A stretch of DNA of 64,000 nucleotides. Origin: Ptiloglossa arizonensis (taxonomy: Eukaryota > Arthropoda > Insecta > Hymenoptera > Colletidae). The translations under genes were made by a program, and so were the position numbers. The notes beneath the pieces were generated by a model. The model was not told the origin of the DNA, searched no databases, and saw only the letters and a program-made list of their open reading frames with translations. The DNA is taken from the NCBI RefSeq assembly GCF_051014685.1, contig NC_135058.1:9214811-9278810 (forward strand), in the 5' to 3' direction. Below, piece after piece: positions 1-13,458 of this stretch (its first letter is position 1; every line of letters starts with the position of its first letter).

Positions 1-70
1 GCCCTGAAAGGTCGAGTCGCGCGATACTACGAATGTTTAAATGGAACAGTGGACGTAAGGGCGATCGGTG

Positions 71-370
71 GATCCGATTCGCGAAAGAAGACTTCGCAAG
101 AGTCAAGTGCTTCGAACTGTTGGAGTCGAAGTGCTTCGAACTGTTGCAATCTGTGACACGGTACACGGTTTCGATCGAAGAACACAGTCTGGGGTGATTA
201 CAGGCGTTGGTGGAACGAAATTCGTCAAACTGTGCAACGTGGAAACTGTACAGGATAGGTGTTCGGTGCGAGCTATTCTTGAAAGAAGACTCCGCGAGAT
301 TGACGGTGAGGCCGATGTGCTTCGATCGTTTACAACTTGTACCGTCGGTGATGGTTTCAAGGAAGCATAA
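71..370. repeat. degenerate ~198-bp direct repeat
   Basis: The block around 77-104 (ATTCGCGAAAGAAGACTTCG) recurs at 275-302 (ATTCTTGAAAGAAGACTCCG), and the following GTGCTTCGA-type segment also recurs, at an offset of about 198 bp. Inside the first unit, TGCTTCGAACTGTTG is itself present twice (from 110 and from 132). A 100-codon open frame across it simply repeats the unit and is not considered a gene. Confidence 0.5.
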
Positions 371-3300
371 AAGGCGTGACGTATTCCTCGATCGAAGAAC
401 GTTCTAGAGAGATTTTAACGCCGGAACGCCGAAACATAAAACGCTCAACGATACACGACGAACGCGTAAACACCGTAGCGGATGTACAGAGTGGATACCA
501 AGCGGTAAGGGGAACATCTCTCCTAACGACGTCTGCGTACGCCTTGGCTGGGCGTCTGTGAAACGAGCACGGTGCATCGACCAATTGATCACACTCGGTC
601 ATTGACGTTACAAATGCGACGTCGAAAGTTCTATCGCACGGTAACCGTATCTCTTCCACCGATCGTCCGAGCTTCGTCCCGGAGATGACGTAACCGATCC
701 GTGGAAAGCAAGATTTAGCGAACTCGTGCTGCGATTTGTAACATCGAAGATTCTTCCAGAGTAACGTCGCAAACGTGACGAACACGGTCACCGTTAACGA
801 AGAATCTTTATCCGAGTAGAAAAGGTTAGTCCAGGTTCCTATCTAGGAAGATCTCAGCGTTGAAAATTCGCGTAACGAATCGTTACTTACAAAAAGGAAA
901 AATACGATACCCAATCGACATTCACCGAAATTGGAACCCCGATCGTACGAATTACACCAGTAGATAATTCCTCCGAGATGTTACTCACAATTAGGAAGAA
1001 TATCTCTCAAGAAATTGCAGTGTTACAATTAAAGAAGTACTTCTTTCCAAAATTCTGAATCTTACTTTCACCCAGGATATGGTTCGTTCTCCCTGGTACT
1101 CGTGGGTAAGGATCCTCGAGGATTTAGTGGTTTCTGTGGCGTCACGTATCACGGAAAAATACTCGATCCCCTCAGGACGAACGGTCATCAGAGGGCAAGG
1201 TCCGTAGAGATTTGCAGCGTTCGGAACGTCGAAAACGTTCGCCGGGTCGTCCGTGTCTCGTTACAGCTGTTGAATGGGTCGTTCGGGGCTAGAAGCGACG
1301 GGACGCGTGACCAACATACGACACGGTACACGGGGCCCCATAAAAGGTACACGGCTCTCCGCGAAATTGGACATCGACGCGAGGCGTAATAGGCCGAGCG
1401 GTTCGCGGTCCGGGAAGTTCAACTTACCGATCCTGCTAACGATCGCGGAACGATAGCGTTTGCGCGCCTCCGCTTATTACGCCGTTAGGTATTTTTTACG
1501 CGCGAAATGGAAATTACACGGTGCGCGCGGGACCAATCGGGACCGATCTCGTGCCACGTTGCATCCGTTCGACGACGCCTGGAAAACGGGCCGGCACCGC
1601 GACGAACGAACGCGTTTCCATGGAAAACGGCGCCCCGTCGTGAAACAAAACGCGAACAAACCATAGACCCGACCGATCGGCTCGATTAAGTCGTTGCGAC
1701 GCGTTCGTACGCTCGCTCTGGACCTCGTTAATCCTCTTACCGGCGAACAAACTACGCCCGGTGTAAACGATTAAAGCGATGACGCGAAAGAACCGGCTAC
1801 GACCGTCAGACACGCGTGTACACCACTCTAAGGGCACGTTTACACGCGCGGTGTCTAAAAGTCTTCCGTGGATCTATTTCAGGAATCGATGAACCATTCT
1901 TGTAAACCAGTCTCGTCAAATTTTTGGTTAGTTACACTTGGATCACTGTTGGACGATGTGTCGAGATGGCTGCAAGTTGAGAACAAGGTCGAGAAGTTCT
2001 TTCGAGGAGTCCACGATTAATATAATCGACACAGTTTTAGGTGTTAATTTGTTATGTATAATGTAGAATGGTTTAGGAGCCGATGAAGCTTCGTGTAAGA
2101 AGAGTTTGGTTAAATATTGGAACAGTTGACCCAGGCCCAAGATTAAACAGGGCATGTGTTTTTAGGAACATTTTCTTCTCTTCAGAGGGGTTTATAGTTA
2201 AGAAATAATATAGTTGAAGAATGTTTAGATGTTGACTGTAGGTGTAATGTAATAATATTTTACGAAACACTCGCTATTTGTAATCTAACAATAGGCCCCT
2301 AACGTGTACAATGGATTGTATTTGAAAAATTCGTATTGTTCAGGAAACTGTATTTTACAGCGTAGCTAAATTTTGTGGACATAGTTTCAAACTGAAATAT
2401 ACCACATTTCGATATGAATCATTTTCCCCGTCTCTGACGCACAAGAGCGTATGTACCGTTAGCGCGCGCGTAATTCGAAGTTACGGCGCTATTCTTTGGC
2501 CGGTCAGGGTCACTTCCCCCCACCACGGTGCGGTACGCCCAGTTATACGGCGCATCTTCACCGTGTCTCGTCGCTTTTATCCGTTTCTTGACGCGTTAAT
2601 TGGCATTGACTGCCATTGACCCGATGGCCCCGGTTTCACCGTGTACAGCGAGGATACCTGATACAGCGGACTCGTGAAAGCAGCGAGGTGTGAAAATAGT
2701 GGCGCACTTGACTGTCAGCGCGCTTGACTGTTGGATGTCAAGGGCCTAACGGTGATTTCTATGCACGTGTATACGTTTAGACCGTTACGGTCCGAGCAAA
2801 ATCAATTGACCGCTCGAGGTCACATTCGGGGATTAAAAATTCCATCCTGAACGATCACGCGTTATTTCAACCGATTCACTTTCTCTTCCCATTTTTCAAT
2901 TTCTTATTACTATCCCTACTTTTCTACTTTTTTCTTCTCTCTTTCTCTCTTTCTCTATAATGTTACAAGTCGAGCTCAATAGTAGTGTACTTTCCTTTTT
3001 GCGTATAATTAAACAAGGAAATTATTACTACTGTTTAAAAATTCCGTAACTCGAATATTTATTTTTATCGTTTCCATTGTTCCCCAAAAAACGGAGAGTT
3101 CGTTGTCCCCGGATTCGTGGCGTTCGAAAATTTTTCTCCGGATAAGAATTTTCCTCCACCCGTGGAACGCGTGAGCGCGCTCGCGCGCGCCGAAAACCTT
3201 GCCGTGTGCGCGCGCGTTGTAAACACGACCTAACAGAAACGGCTGAAAACGAATGCACGGAGATAAATAAAGCCGCGACCGGCTGCTCGCTTCCCCGTCG

Positions 3301-4000
3301 ACTGAATTAACCGTAATAACCGATGCATTTAGCCGCGACATTCAAAACTTGTGCACGAAATACCATCGGCGTTCCTGCCAACCCCCCACCCACCCCGTGT
3401 GTTCACCCTACCACTCCACCAATTTCCTCGTCCCCTTTTACCACCACCCCGTGTGTTCCATCGGTCCTGCCGCGTCGCATATCATTACCATGCAAATACG
3501 CCCGGCGTGCGGCAAAGCCCGTGTAAAATTGTCCCCCGTCCCCTCCCCTTCCCTCCCCTCTCCCCTAGCCCGCTTCGCGTCCACCAACCAACGGTCCGTC
3601 TTCCCTTGTCGCTCGCGCGTCCTCCCCCCACTCCTTCTCTCGCTCCTACTCCCACGCGGCGGTCCACTCGTCCCCTCTCTACCCCCACTCCGCCCCTACT
3701 CCGTGGCGGCTACCCAGTCACATATGCAAAACGTGCCACTATTATAATAACATTACTCCGATGAACCTTCCATTGAATATGCGCTCCGCGAGCGTGGATT
3801 GCATCGCTAATTACGTACCGGGTGGCGCGATTCGCACGAGACCCCGCCGTGCGATTTTAATGTCCAGTGGTGTCCAACGCGGAGTTTCACTCTTGAAGAG
3901 TCACGGTGAATCCGTTAAGGGTTTATCGTTCGTTTATATTACGAGATCCATTCTGGATGGCACTGGGTAATTACCGCTGGTGTTCGTTCGCTAGAGTTTT
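371..4000. other. intergenic DNA, no gene recognised
   Basis: Mixed AT-rich and CpG-rich sequence with only short open frames and no recognisable protein motif. A pyrimidine-rich run lies at 2928-2955. A C-rich stretch at 3380-3700 holds two copies of CACCCCGTGTGTTC (about 3391 and 3445) about 54 bp apart. ATGCAAAT at 3490-3497 is an octamer-like site. Confidence 0.6.
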
Positions 4001-4009
4001 TATTCTCTC

Positions 4010-4720
4010 TCTCGCTGGAGAGCGAGGATCTCTAGCGGATAGAGAGCAGACTTTCAGAGTAGGATCGAGAGTAAGGCTTTCCAGTGGATGTATGTGGATG
4101 TACGTACAGAAATTACGAATAAGGTTACAGAGAGATTTAATTCATTCTGGAGAACACAGACGTCGAGAGTAGCCTCTAGAGAAGTTTTACTCTCGATAAT
4201 GATGCTCGATAAATAATGTTTGGTTCTGCGGACCTCTCGATAGAGCATATCTGTCCAGTGAACATAGAAATTAAGGTTAAGGCTCTCTAGCGAACACAGG
4301 CATTGAAAGCAAGGCTCTCTGATGAACACGGATATTGAAAATAAGCCTACCAATGAACACAGGCAGTGACCTCTATGAAATAGGTCTACTAGAGTTATGT
4401 TCTCGGAGGCACTGGTACGAGTAAGTGCCTCTAGTGGCTATAGGCACCGAGAGTGAGGATCTCTAGTGAACACGAGCATTGGGAATAATTTCTATCGAAA
4501 GTCTTATTCTCGACGACGTCTCTCTATACGTAATAATGCATAGGCGTCAACTGTTTACTCTAGAGAGTCACTGTCAATAGTAAGGGTCACTGTAAAAGTA
4601 CAGTTACTACTCTCTTTGCTGAACATTGAGAGTAAGGCTCTCTACTGAACGCAGCAATTAAAACTAATACTCTCCAGAGTACCCAAACACCGATAACCCC
4701 TAAAAAGAGCTCTTCCTCTA
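4010..4720. repeat. degenerate short-period repeat field
   Basis: A loosely repeated unit of roughly 30-45 bp built on TGAACACAGGCATTGA, GAGTAAGGCTCTCT and CTCTAG blocks. It is clearest at 4255-4360, where the unit recurs three times at a spacing of about 32 bp. Copies are heavily diverged, so boundaries are approximate. Intergenic, downstream of groucho. Confidence 0.5.
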
Positions 4721-4845
4721 GACCCTCTAGAGCAAAGTCACTCACTTGGACACCTAACGTTTACCAAAAGAATCTCTATCGAGTCTACACTTTCTTCTTC
4801 GGTCACAGAGCCTCTATCCTATCGTCTCATCTCTCTCTCTGTGTA

Positions 4846-5703
4846 TTGCCCGCGCGAGAGACCACTCTATCCTCGATAGCAAATCTCCACAACCGAAACT
4901 CTCGACCGACTCAGCGTTATTATCCATCGAAAGTCACCATCCGGGATAGAACTCTTTCGAACCGTCAACCGGGGAGGATCCTCCACGCTGGTTGCCTCTA
5001 CACTCCCGTTACCCCCAACTCCCCCGAGTGTTCCTTCGAAAGAACCCTTAAAATCCCAACGCTGTGTCCACTAGAGAATCTCGCTCTCGAGAAGCATCGT
5101 CGTCCCTCTCTCTCTCTCTCTCTTTCTCTCGAGAGCGGAACGCTTCAGTGGACACCAGGCACGCGGCGGCGTCGCGACGCGCGACCTCGACCGACTCGCG
5201 GCGTCCCTTTTTCTCAATTTTCGCGCGTCGTATTTCGGAGGGGAGAGAGGAGGGTAGCCGACGACGCGACGTTTGCTCGACACGACGTCGCGTTCGCCGC
5301 AATTTGTTTCCCCGCGGTGATCGCGCACCAGGGACGCGTATATACTCGGTGGTGTGTGTGTATGTTTTTTTTTCCTTCTTTTTTTTCCAACCATCGACCG
5401 AGCGATGTCGTGATTTTCGCGACACGATCTCCCCCTCCCCTAAACCCCCGCCGTTCGCCAGTGGCGCGCGGTGCGGCGTTGCGACTAAATATTGTTGACG
5501 TCGCGTCTTTTTCCCTCCGACGCGCACGAACTCTGTCGCGTTCGGCCGCTGACACGTTTATGGGGGGATACCCGCAACAGCACCAGCAGCACCAGCAGCA
5601 CCGTGAACGCGAGGTGACGCCCTTGTTTTATAGTTTCGGTGACGGGCGCGGCGATCGCTCCGCGCGTTCAACGGTTTTTACGTTGCGAACGTTGACGAGA
5701 TAA
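4846..5703 (+). other. open stretch, possible 5' end of an unidentified gene
   Basis: A 285-codon open frame with no recognisable domain. The first two-thirds is Arg/Ser-rich and CpG-rich, with a CTCTCT run at 5105-5130, and is probably non-coding. Near the end an ATG at 5560 opens MGGYPQQHQQHQQHRERE, followed directly by GTGACG at 5614, a possible weak splice donor. That layout is compatible with a short first coding exon (5560-5613) downstream of a CpG-rich leader. No continuation was recognised and the call is speculative. Confidence 0.18.
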
Positions 5704-6458
5704 CGTTAACGGGGGTTTTTTTTTTGTTTTTTTCTTTTTCAACCGTGCGAGACGAAACAGTGACCGTTCCTCTTACCGATCACTTTCGTTGTAATCGTTC
5801 ACTAATCGCGAGACCAACGAATGCACCGAGTTGGTGAGAAGCGTTGAGAAATATTTTATCGATTTATTGCCCGATTTATTAGCGAATGGGCGATATTAAC
5901 GAACGTTGAATTTTTTACGCTTCCTTGATCGTATTTAACGGATCGGTGAATAATTTAGCGAAATTGTTATTGTCGGTACTGGTGAATTTATTATGCGAAT
6001 TTGAAGAAAGCGTGCACGCCGGGGCGGGGGAAAGGAGAGGTGTTTAGAAAGCTGTTCTCGAACCTCGTTGTTAAGACGAACGATACCGCACGGTGATTAA
6101 ATAATAAATAAGAATTACGCTTTTTGCACGAAACGCGCGAAGATTATTGATGGATAATGTTAACGCGAACCGGAATGCACGCTCGGACGTAATTGTTTAC
6201 CAAAAAGTCACGCCACGCGTATAAATTGTCTGTAATATTTAAAATGGAGTTAGCTCGTTCCCGCACGATTGTTTACTTACTTGTCGATGTTATGTAGCCG
6301 GTTCTCTTACCTTCGACGACGAGTCCACGGTGGATATACTGTTTGCTCCTAACAAAAGAATAATATTGTTCGAATTATCCATTACGGTTAGTTTTTAGAC
6401 ATATTGGAGTGGACGCTGCAATAAATCGACAACCGTGTTTTAGTCTCGAGTATCACTT
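5704..6458. other. spacer, nothing recognised
   Basis: AT-leaning DNA between the open stretch and the inferred end of groucho. No long open frame, repeat array or RNA gene was seen. Confidence 0.5.
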
Positions 6459-6681
6459 TTTATTTAATCGTCTCTCGTCTCGATTTCTGTTATATTCTCT
6501 AAGCCTGACAATATTTACACGATTCAGTTTTTCCTTTATTAATCTTCGCTTTCCGTCTCACTTTTAGGGGACGTAGAAAAATATGACGGTATACTTAAAG
6601 ACTGATATATAATATATATAATATGTATACGTATATACAAAATGTACAGAGGGAAACGCGATACGAATGCCAGCGTTTATT
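6459..6681 (-). terminator. candidate polyadenylation signals (three AATAAA)
   Basis: Three canonical AATAAA hexamers lie on the transcript strand 533, 674 and 750 nt after the stop codon. Multiple sites would allow alternative polyadenylation. Which one is used cannot be told from sequence. Confidence 0.4.
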
Positions 6682-7213
6682 CTAATTAATGCGCGGTCTC
6701 GCCGCCAAAGGCGATTACGCGCAACGAGCGGAACGAACTTAATTCAAGACTCTCTTTGATAAAAAATGATCGCTCGGACAAAAAGTCTATCGATCCGGAT
6801 AATACGTCGATTCGAACGGGAATGAAAAACTACAATTTTCATTGTCGTCGATACTCGACATTTTTCTTTCTTCCTTTCTTTCATTTTTTTTCCTCTCTCT
6901 CCTTTTTTCTTTTTTCTCTCGTTTCACCACCTTCCCTTTCGTCGAATTAACCCAATCCCCAGAACGAACGATTATTCGAGCATCAACGTTTAATTACCAT
7001 TTTTCTAGATCGATGATTCTATCCCACGGTCGTCCCGGTTCGTTCGGCTCGTTCCCGCGAGGGTCCATTTTCTTCGCCAAGTGTAACAACAACAACAATA
7101 ACAAGAACAACGGCAACAAAACGTCTCTCACAATGTCGTATAAGAACTATGTACACCCACGTTGAGAAGAGTTCACATTCGAGAATGATTTCGGTGTTCC
7201 GTTGCGGTTTCGT
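6459..7213 (-). other. gro: probable groucho 3' UTR
   Basis: This is the sequence downstream of the TGA in transcript direction. AATAAA hexamers on the minus strand (TTTATT on plus) occur at 6676-6681, 6535-6540 and 6459-6464, any of which could end the transcript. The stretch contains a short (AAC)n-type run near 7087-7125 and pyrimidine-rich DNA at 6860-6925. The real end is inferred; no transcript evidence is available. Confidence 0.5.
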
Positions 7214-9059
<1,846 letters not shown>

Positions 9060-9164
9060 TCAAAAACTCTATTGTGTACGGTTGTTCGTTCCCATTTTTA
9101 TTTCTCGGAGAGGATAGAAGCGTAATCGGATACGGACCAACCCATCCACGATTCGTATTAATAC

Positions 9165-9740
9165 AGTGGGGGGTGAGATCTTTGGTATGAAAGTTTCTTG
9201 GATAGTAGGGGACTCGGGGGCTGATAGGGGTTATTGTTGCAGCTGGAATGGAAGTAATGTTAGGTGATAGTGCTGGTGGATATGAGAAAGATAAGGGAAT
9301 TAGTTTTTTTAAACGTTTGAATGTAAGAAGGTATTGATGGGGGGCCAAGACTTTGGGTATGAAGGTTTTTGGATAGTAGGGGATCAGGGGACTTGAGATT
9401 AGTTACTGTTGTAGGTGAAATAGAAGCAATGTTGATGATAGTGCTGACAGATATGCAAAAGAATTATTTTTTTACCCATTCTACACTACGAACGTATTGA
9501 TGGGGGGCCAAAATTTTGGGTATGAAAGTTTCTTAGATAATAGGGGACTCGGGGGGCTGATAGAGATTATTGTTGTAGGTGGAATAGAAGTAATTTTGGT
9601 AATAGTACCGACGAATATGAAAAAGTTAAACGAATTATTTTTTAACTATTCCAAACTAGGAACTAACCTGTCGAACACACGATAGGGGGGCAAGACTTAT
9701 GGTATGCTAGTTTTTTAGACATTAAGAGACTCGACTGACC
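9165..9740. repeat. tandem array, ~163-182 bp unit, about 3.5 copies
   Basis: The marker block GATGGGGGGCCAA or its variants begins at about 9165, 9336, 9499 and 9681. Each is followed by CTTTGGGTATGAAAGTTT, TAGTAGGGGACTCGGGGGCT, TATTGTTG and a GGAATAGAAGTAAT-type block. Copies are diverged by substitutions and small indels. Confidence 0.8.
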
Positions 9741-11869
9741 AACATCGATTATTCAGTAACAGAAACTCGCAACATAGAGGAATAGCCTTAATCTTTCCGA
9801 AGTGAGATTATAAACCTGGTCGTTTATTGTATTTGCGCGTCTTCTTCAGCCTATCGATGAAATCGGATTAAGTTTCTCGACACAAGAATACCCGGATAAC
9901 GCGAGACTCTCTAGTCTGGGATCAATTACTATCTAATAACAAAACTGAGAAACCAATCCAAAGAACTAAACCCAATTACTCGGAATCGTTACAATCATTA
10001 AACAATCATTAATCATTTACGCTCGTATTCGTAACGTAAGTATCCCTTTGTGGTTCCATTCACCCATATACCTCCTTTCACACGACAATTCCCCTTTTCC
10101 AAATTCAATTAAAAAAGCAGCCAATCCGTGTCCACCGCCCAGTACCGCATAATGCATTCCTGCGGGGGGTCGATAGAGCCCCCACGTATCATCATCCCCC
10201 ACGTTGCGCCTACTCAAGGGTTAAAACGATTCCGCGATTTTCTGCGGTTCTGCGCCCTCCTCGCCCTCTCTCCCTCGCTGTTAACGGGGTTTTCACGTTA
10301 TCGTACATTTAACCATTAATTTTCGTTTATCAACGAAACAGCCGTTAAAGTGGTACCGACGCCGTTGTGTTCCTCGTCGAAAATATAAAACGGTGTCCGT
10401 GACTCGCGCTCGTTGGGGGTGGGGGGTTGGCGAGGGGGTCGATGATCACCGTACACACCGACGCGTCGCAAATGGCGACCACCGGACCCCCCTCACCCCC
10501 TACGCACACCGCCACCGCCACCCTTCCTCCTCGTCATTGCCCCCTATGTATCGCGCTCGGTTTCGCAGAATCTCTAAAAGTGGTAATCATTTTTGCGCGT
10601 CGGGGCGTGTCGAAATCAGTCGAGTGCGCACGGGGCCCATGATTAGCAAACTGCGACCGATGGATCGTAAAGTACCTTTTAATGTGGGGGGGCAAGAGGT
10701 GGCGGGGTGGGGGGCTCGCTACGCGCGTGCATTACCGGCGCGAAATGTATTAAATTTGGCGCGCGTGTACGCGCAGAGACAGAGACACACGTACACATAC
10801 ACATACACAGAGAGAGAGAGAGAGAGAGACCCTGATATCGAGTTGCAACATCCGCGTTTCGAAAAGAAAAAAAACGCGCCACGGGTTCAATTACCGCACG
10901 GGCGTATCGGGCCGGACATTAACAGTCATACACCGGCGCGATATTATTCCACCCCCCTCTCTCCCCCTCCCGGTCCCGTTTTCAACGTCGAAAACGTGCC
11001 CCGGCGCGCAAATGCATCGTAAAAATGCCGAACGTCGCGTTTATTCTATCACCCGACGGGGCACGATGTGATTTTTCAGCGTTCCGCGCGCGGAATACCG
11101 AATTTCGCGATGTTTCCGCGCGCGTGGACACACGCGCGTACGTATACACGTACCGCGTGTACGAGCGAAAAGCTTTTCCAAGCTGGTAATCGTTTAACCC
11201 TTTCTCCGCTCTCGAAACGATATCGCGAGGAATTTTTTTTACGTGGAGGGGGAAGAGAGGAGAGAAGAGGAGAGGAGAGGAGAGGGAGGTGCATACAACC
11301 TATGGGGGTGTCGCTTATTGTGCAACGAAAACGTTGCACCCAATTGCATCCTCGCGTACACGTACGTATATATACGATCGAAAGAATCGGGGTACACGGG
11401 GTATATCAATTGCTAACTTGTTGTAACCACGCGCGACTCTTTGTGATGTACACATCTGTTTGAACGCGATATTCACGAGGCGCGCGGACCACCCCCGTGG
11501 TGGCGATTGAAAATTCGATTCATTTTTGTACGAGTTGGGTGGGCGATGGCGATGCTGGAAAACGTTCCCCGATATCGTCCAAACGGCCGCGCTACGTCGG
11601 GGGTGGGTATTTGACTCTATGAATTTTAACACCTGTAAACGATCGTAGAAATTTCATTGATTCCCCCCCTACTACCACTGCCACCACCTCTTCGCCCCGG
11701 ATACAACGGGGGCAGCTATCATTTTTACGACGAATTCACTAACCGGTTAAACCGGAGGCACAACGGAAGCCACCGGGGCCTATGGCGCAAATCTCTTCGA
11801 ATTGAATCATTTCCACTGTGGAGGGGAGGTGGGGAGAAGATTTTTCGCGAAAATTTTTATTCAACGCTT

Positions 11870-12187
11870 CGATCACCCCGCTTACGAGTACACCGTAGCA
11901 CCGATGTCTATTTGGTGAGCGATTTCGATCGGTGGAATACTTGTGTTTTGACGAGTCGAATTGTTGTTGTATTTTAACACGGGTGATCTGAAATTTGGTC
12001 TTCTTAAAGCGTTTATAGGAAATGGAGGTCGTGAGAAAACTATTTGCGAAAGTTTTTCTTCATTGGGAAGAAAGTTTGTGTGAAGAAAGTGATCGTGCGT
12101 CGATCACCCCGCTTACGAGTACACCGTACCACCGATGTCTATTTGGTGAGCAATTTCGATCGGTCGAAAACTTGTATTTTGACGAGT
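11870..12187. repeat. direct repeat, 88 bp copies 231 bp apart
   Basis: 11870-11957 and 12101-12187 share CGATCACCCCGCTTACGAGT, then ACACCGTA, CACCGATGTCTATTTGGTGA and TTTCGATCGGT with few differences. Weaker similarity extends upstream (TTTTTATTCA and TTTTTCTTCA). This is a recent local duplication. Confidence 0.85.
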
Positions 12188-12239
12188 CAAACTTTCTCAA
12201 AATTGTTATTCAAAAATACAGCAAGATAAAATTTTCGAA

Positions 12240-13010
12240 AAGTTAACGTTCGAAAGCATAACGAAGAAAAATTTACTCTGGCAAAAAATGAAAATCAAAG
12301 TTCGCGTAAAATACATAGCTTTCGCCACGAGGACGCAAGAGAACAATATTCGTTTAAAAATTAATGTTCGAAACGAGGCAAAATTTCCTCGAAATTCCCT
12401 CTGGCAATAAATGAAAATCCATAGTTTTTGCCACGAGGATGCAACAGAACAGAGTTTCTCTAAAAATTAGTGTTTGAAACGAGGCAAAAATTCTCAAAAT
12501 CCACTCTGACAAAAATTTCAAATACAAATTTGCTTAAAATCTATAGAATTTACCACGAGAATGCAACAGAACAGAATTTCTCTAAAAATTAGTATTCAAA
12601 ACGAGGCAAAAATTCTCAAAATCCACTCTGACAAAAATTTCAAATACAAATTCGCATAAAATCCATAGAATTTACCACAAGAACGCAACAGAACAGAATT
12701 TCTCTAAAAATTAGTATTCAAAACGAGGCAAAAATTCTCAAAATCCAATCTGACAAAAATTCCAAATACAAATTCGCGTAACATCCATACAATTTACTAC
12801 AAGAACGCAACAGAACAGAATTTCTCTAAAAATGAGTGTTAAAAACAAGGAAAAACTTTTCAAAATTCCGTCTGACAAAAAATTCAAATTCAAATTCGCG
12901 TAAAATCCATAGAATTTACCACAAGGAAGCAACGGTACAAACTTTCTCCAAAAATTAAAAAATTAGTGTTGAGAAGCGTAACGGTAGAAAATTTTCTCAA
13001 AATTCACACC
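12240..13010. repeat. tandem array, 122-bp unit, about 6 copies
   Basis: The block ACAGAATTTCTCTAAAAATT (first copy ACAGAGTTTC) starts at 12449, 12571, 12693 and 12815, exactly 122 bp apart. Diverged copies lie on both sides. Each unit also has ACGAGGCAAAAATTCTCAAA, CTCTGACAAAAATTTCAAAT and ATCCATAGAATTTACCAC. The unit is AT-rich. The array ends about 90 bp before the splice donor at 13102. Confidence 0.9.
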
Positions 13011-13065
13011 GAAAGACGTAAAAGAAAAGAAAAGAAAATGTAAATTTGCGTAAATCTCGGATTTA

Positions 13066-13458
<393 letters not shown>

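Noticed and set aside
3349..3764. Pro/Ser-rich plus-strand frames
   Set aside because: Consequence of C-rich composition; two overlapping frames are equally open, typical of chance.
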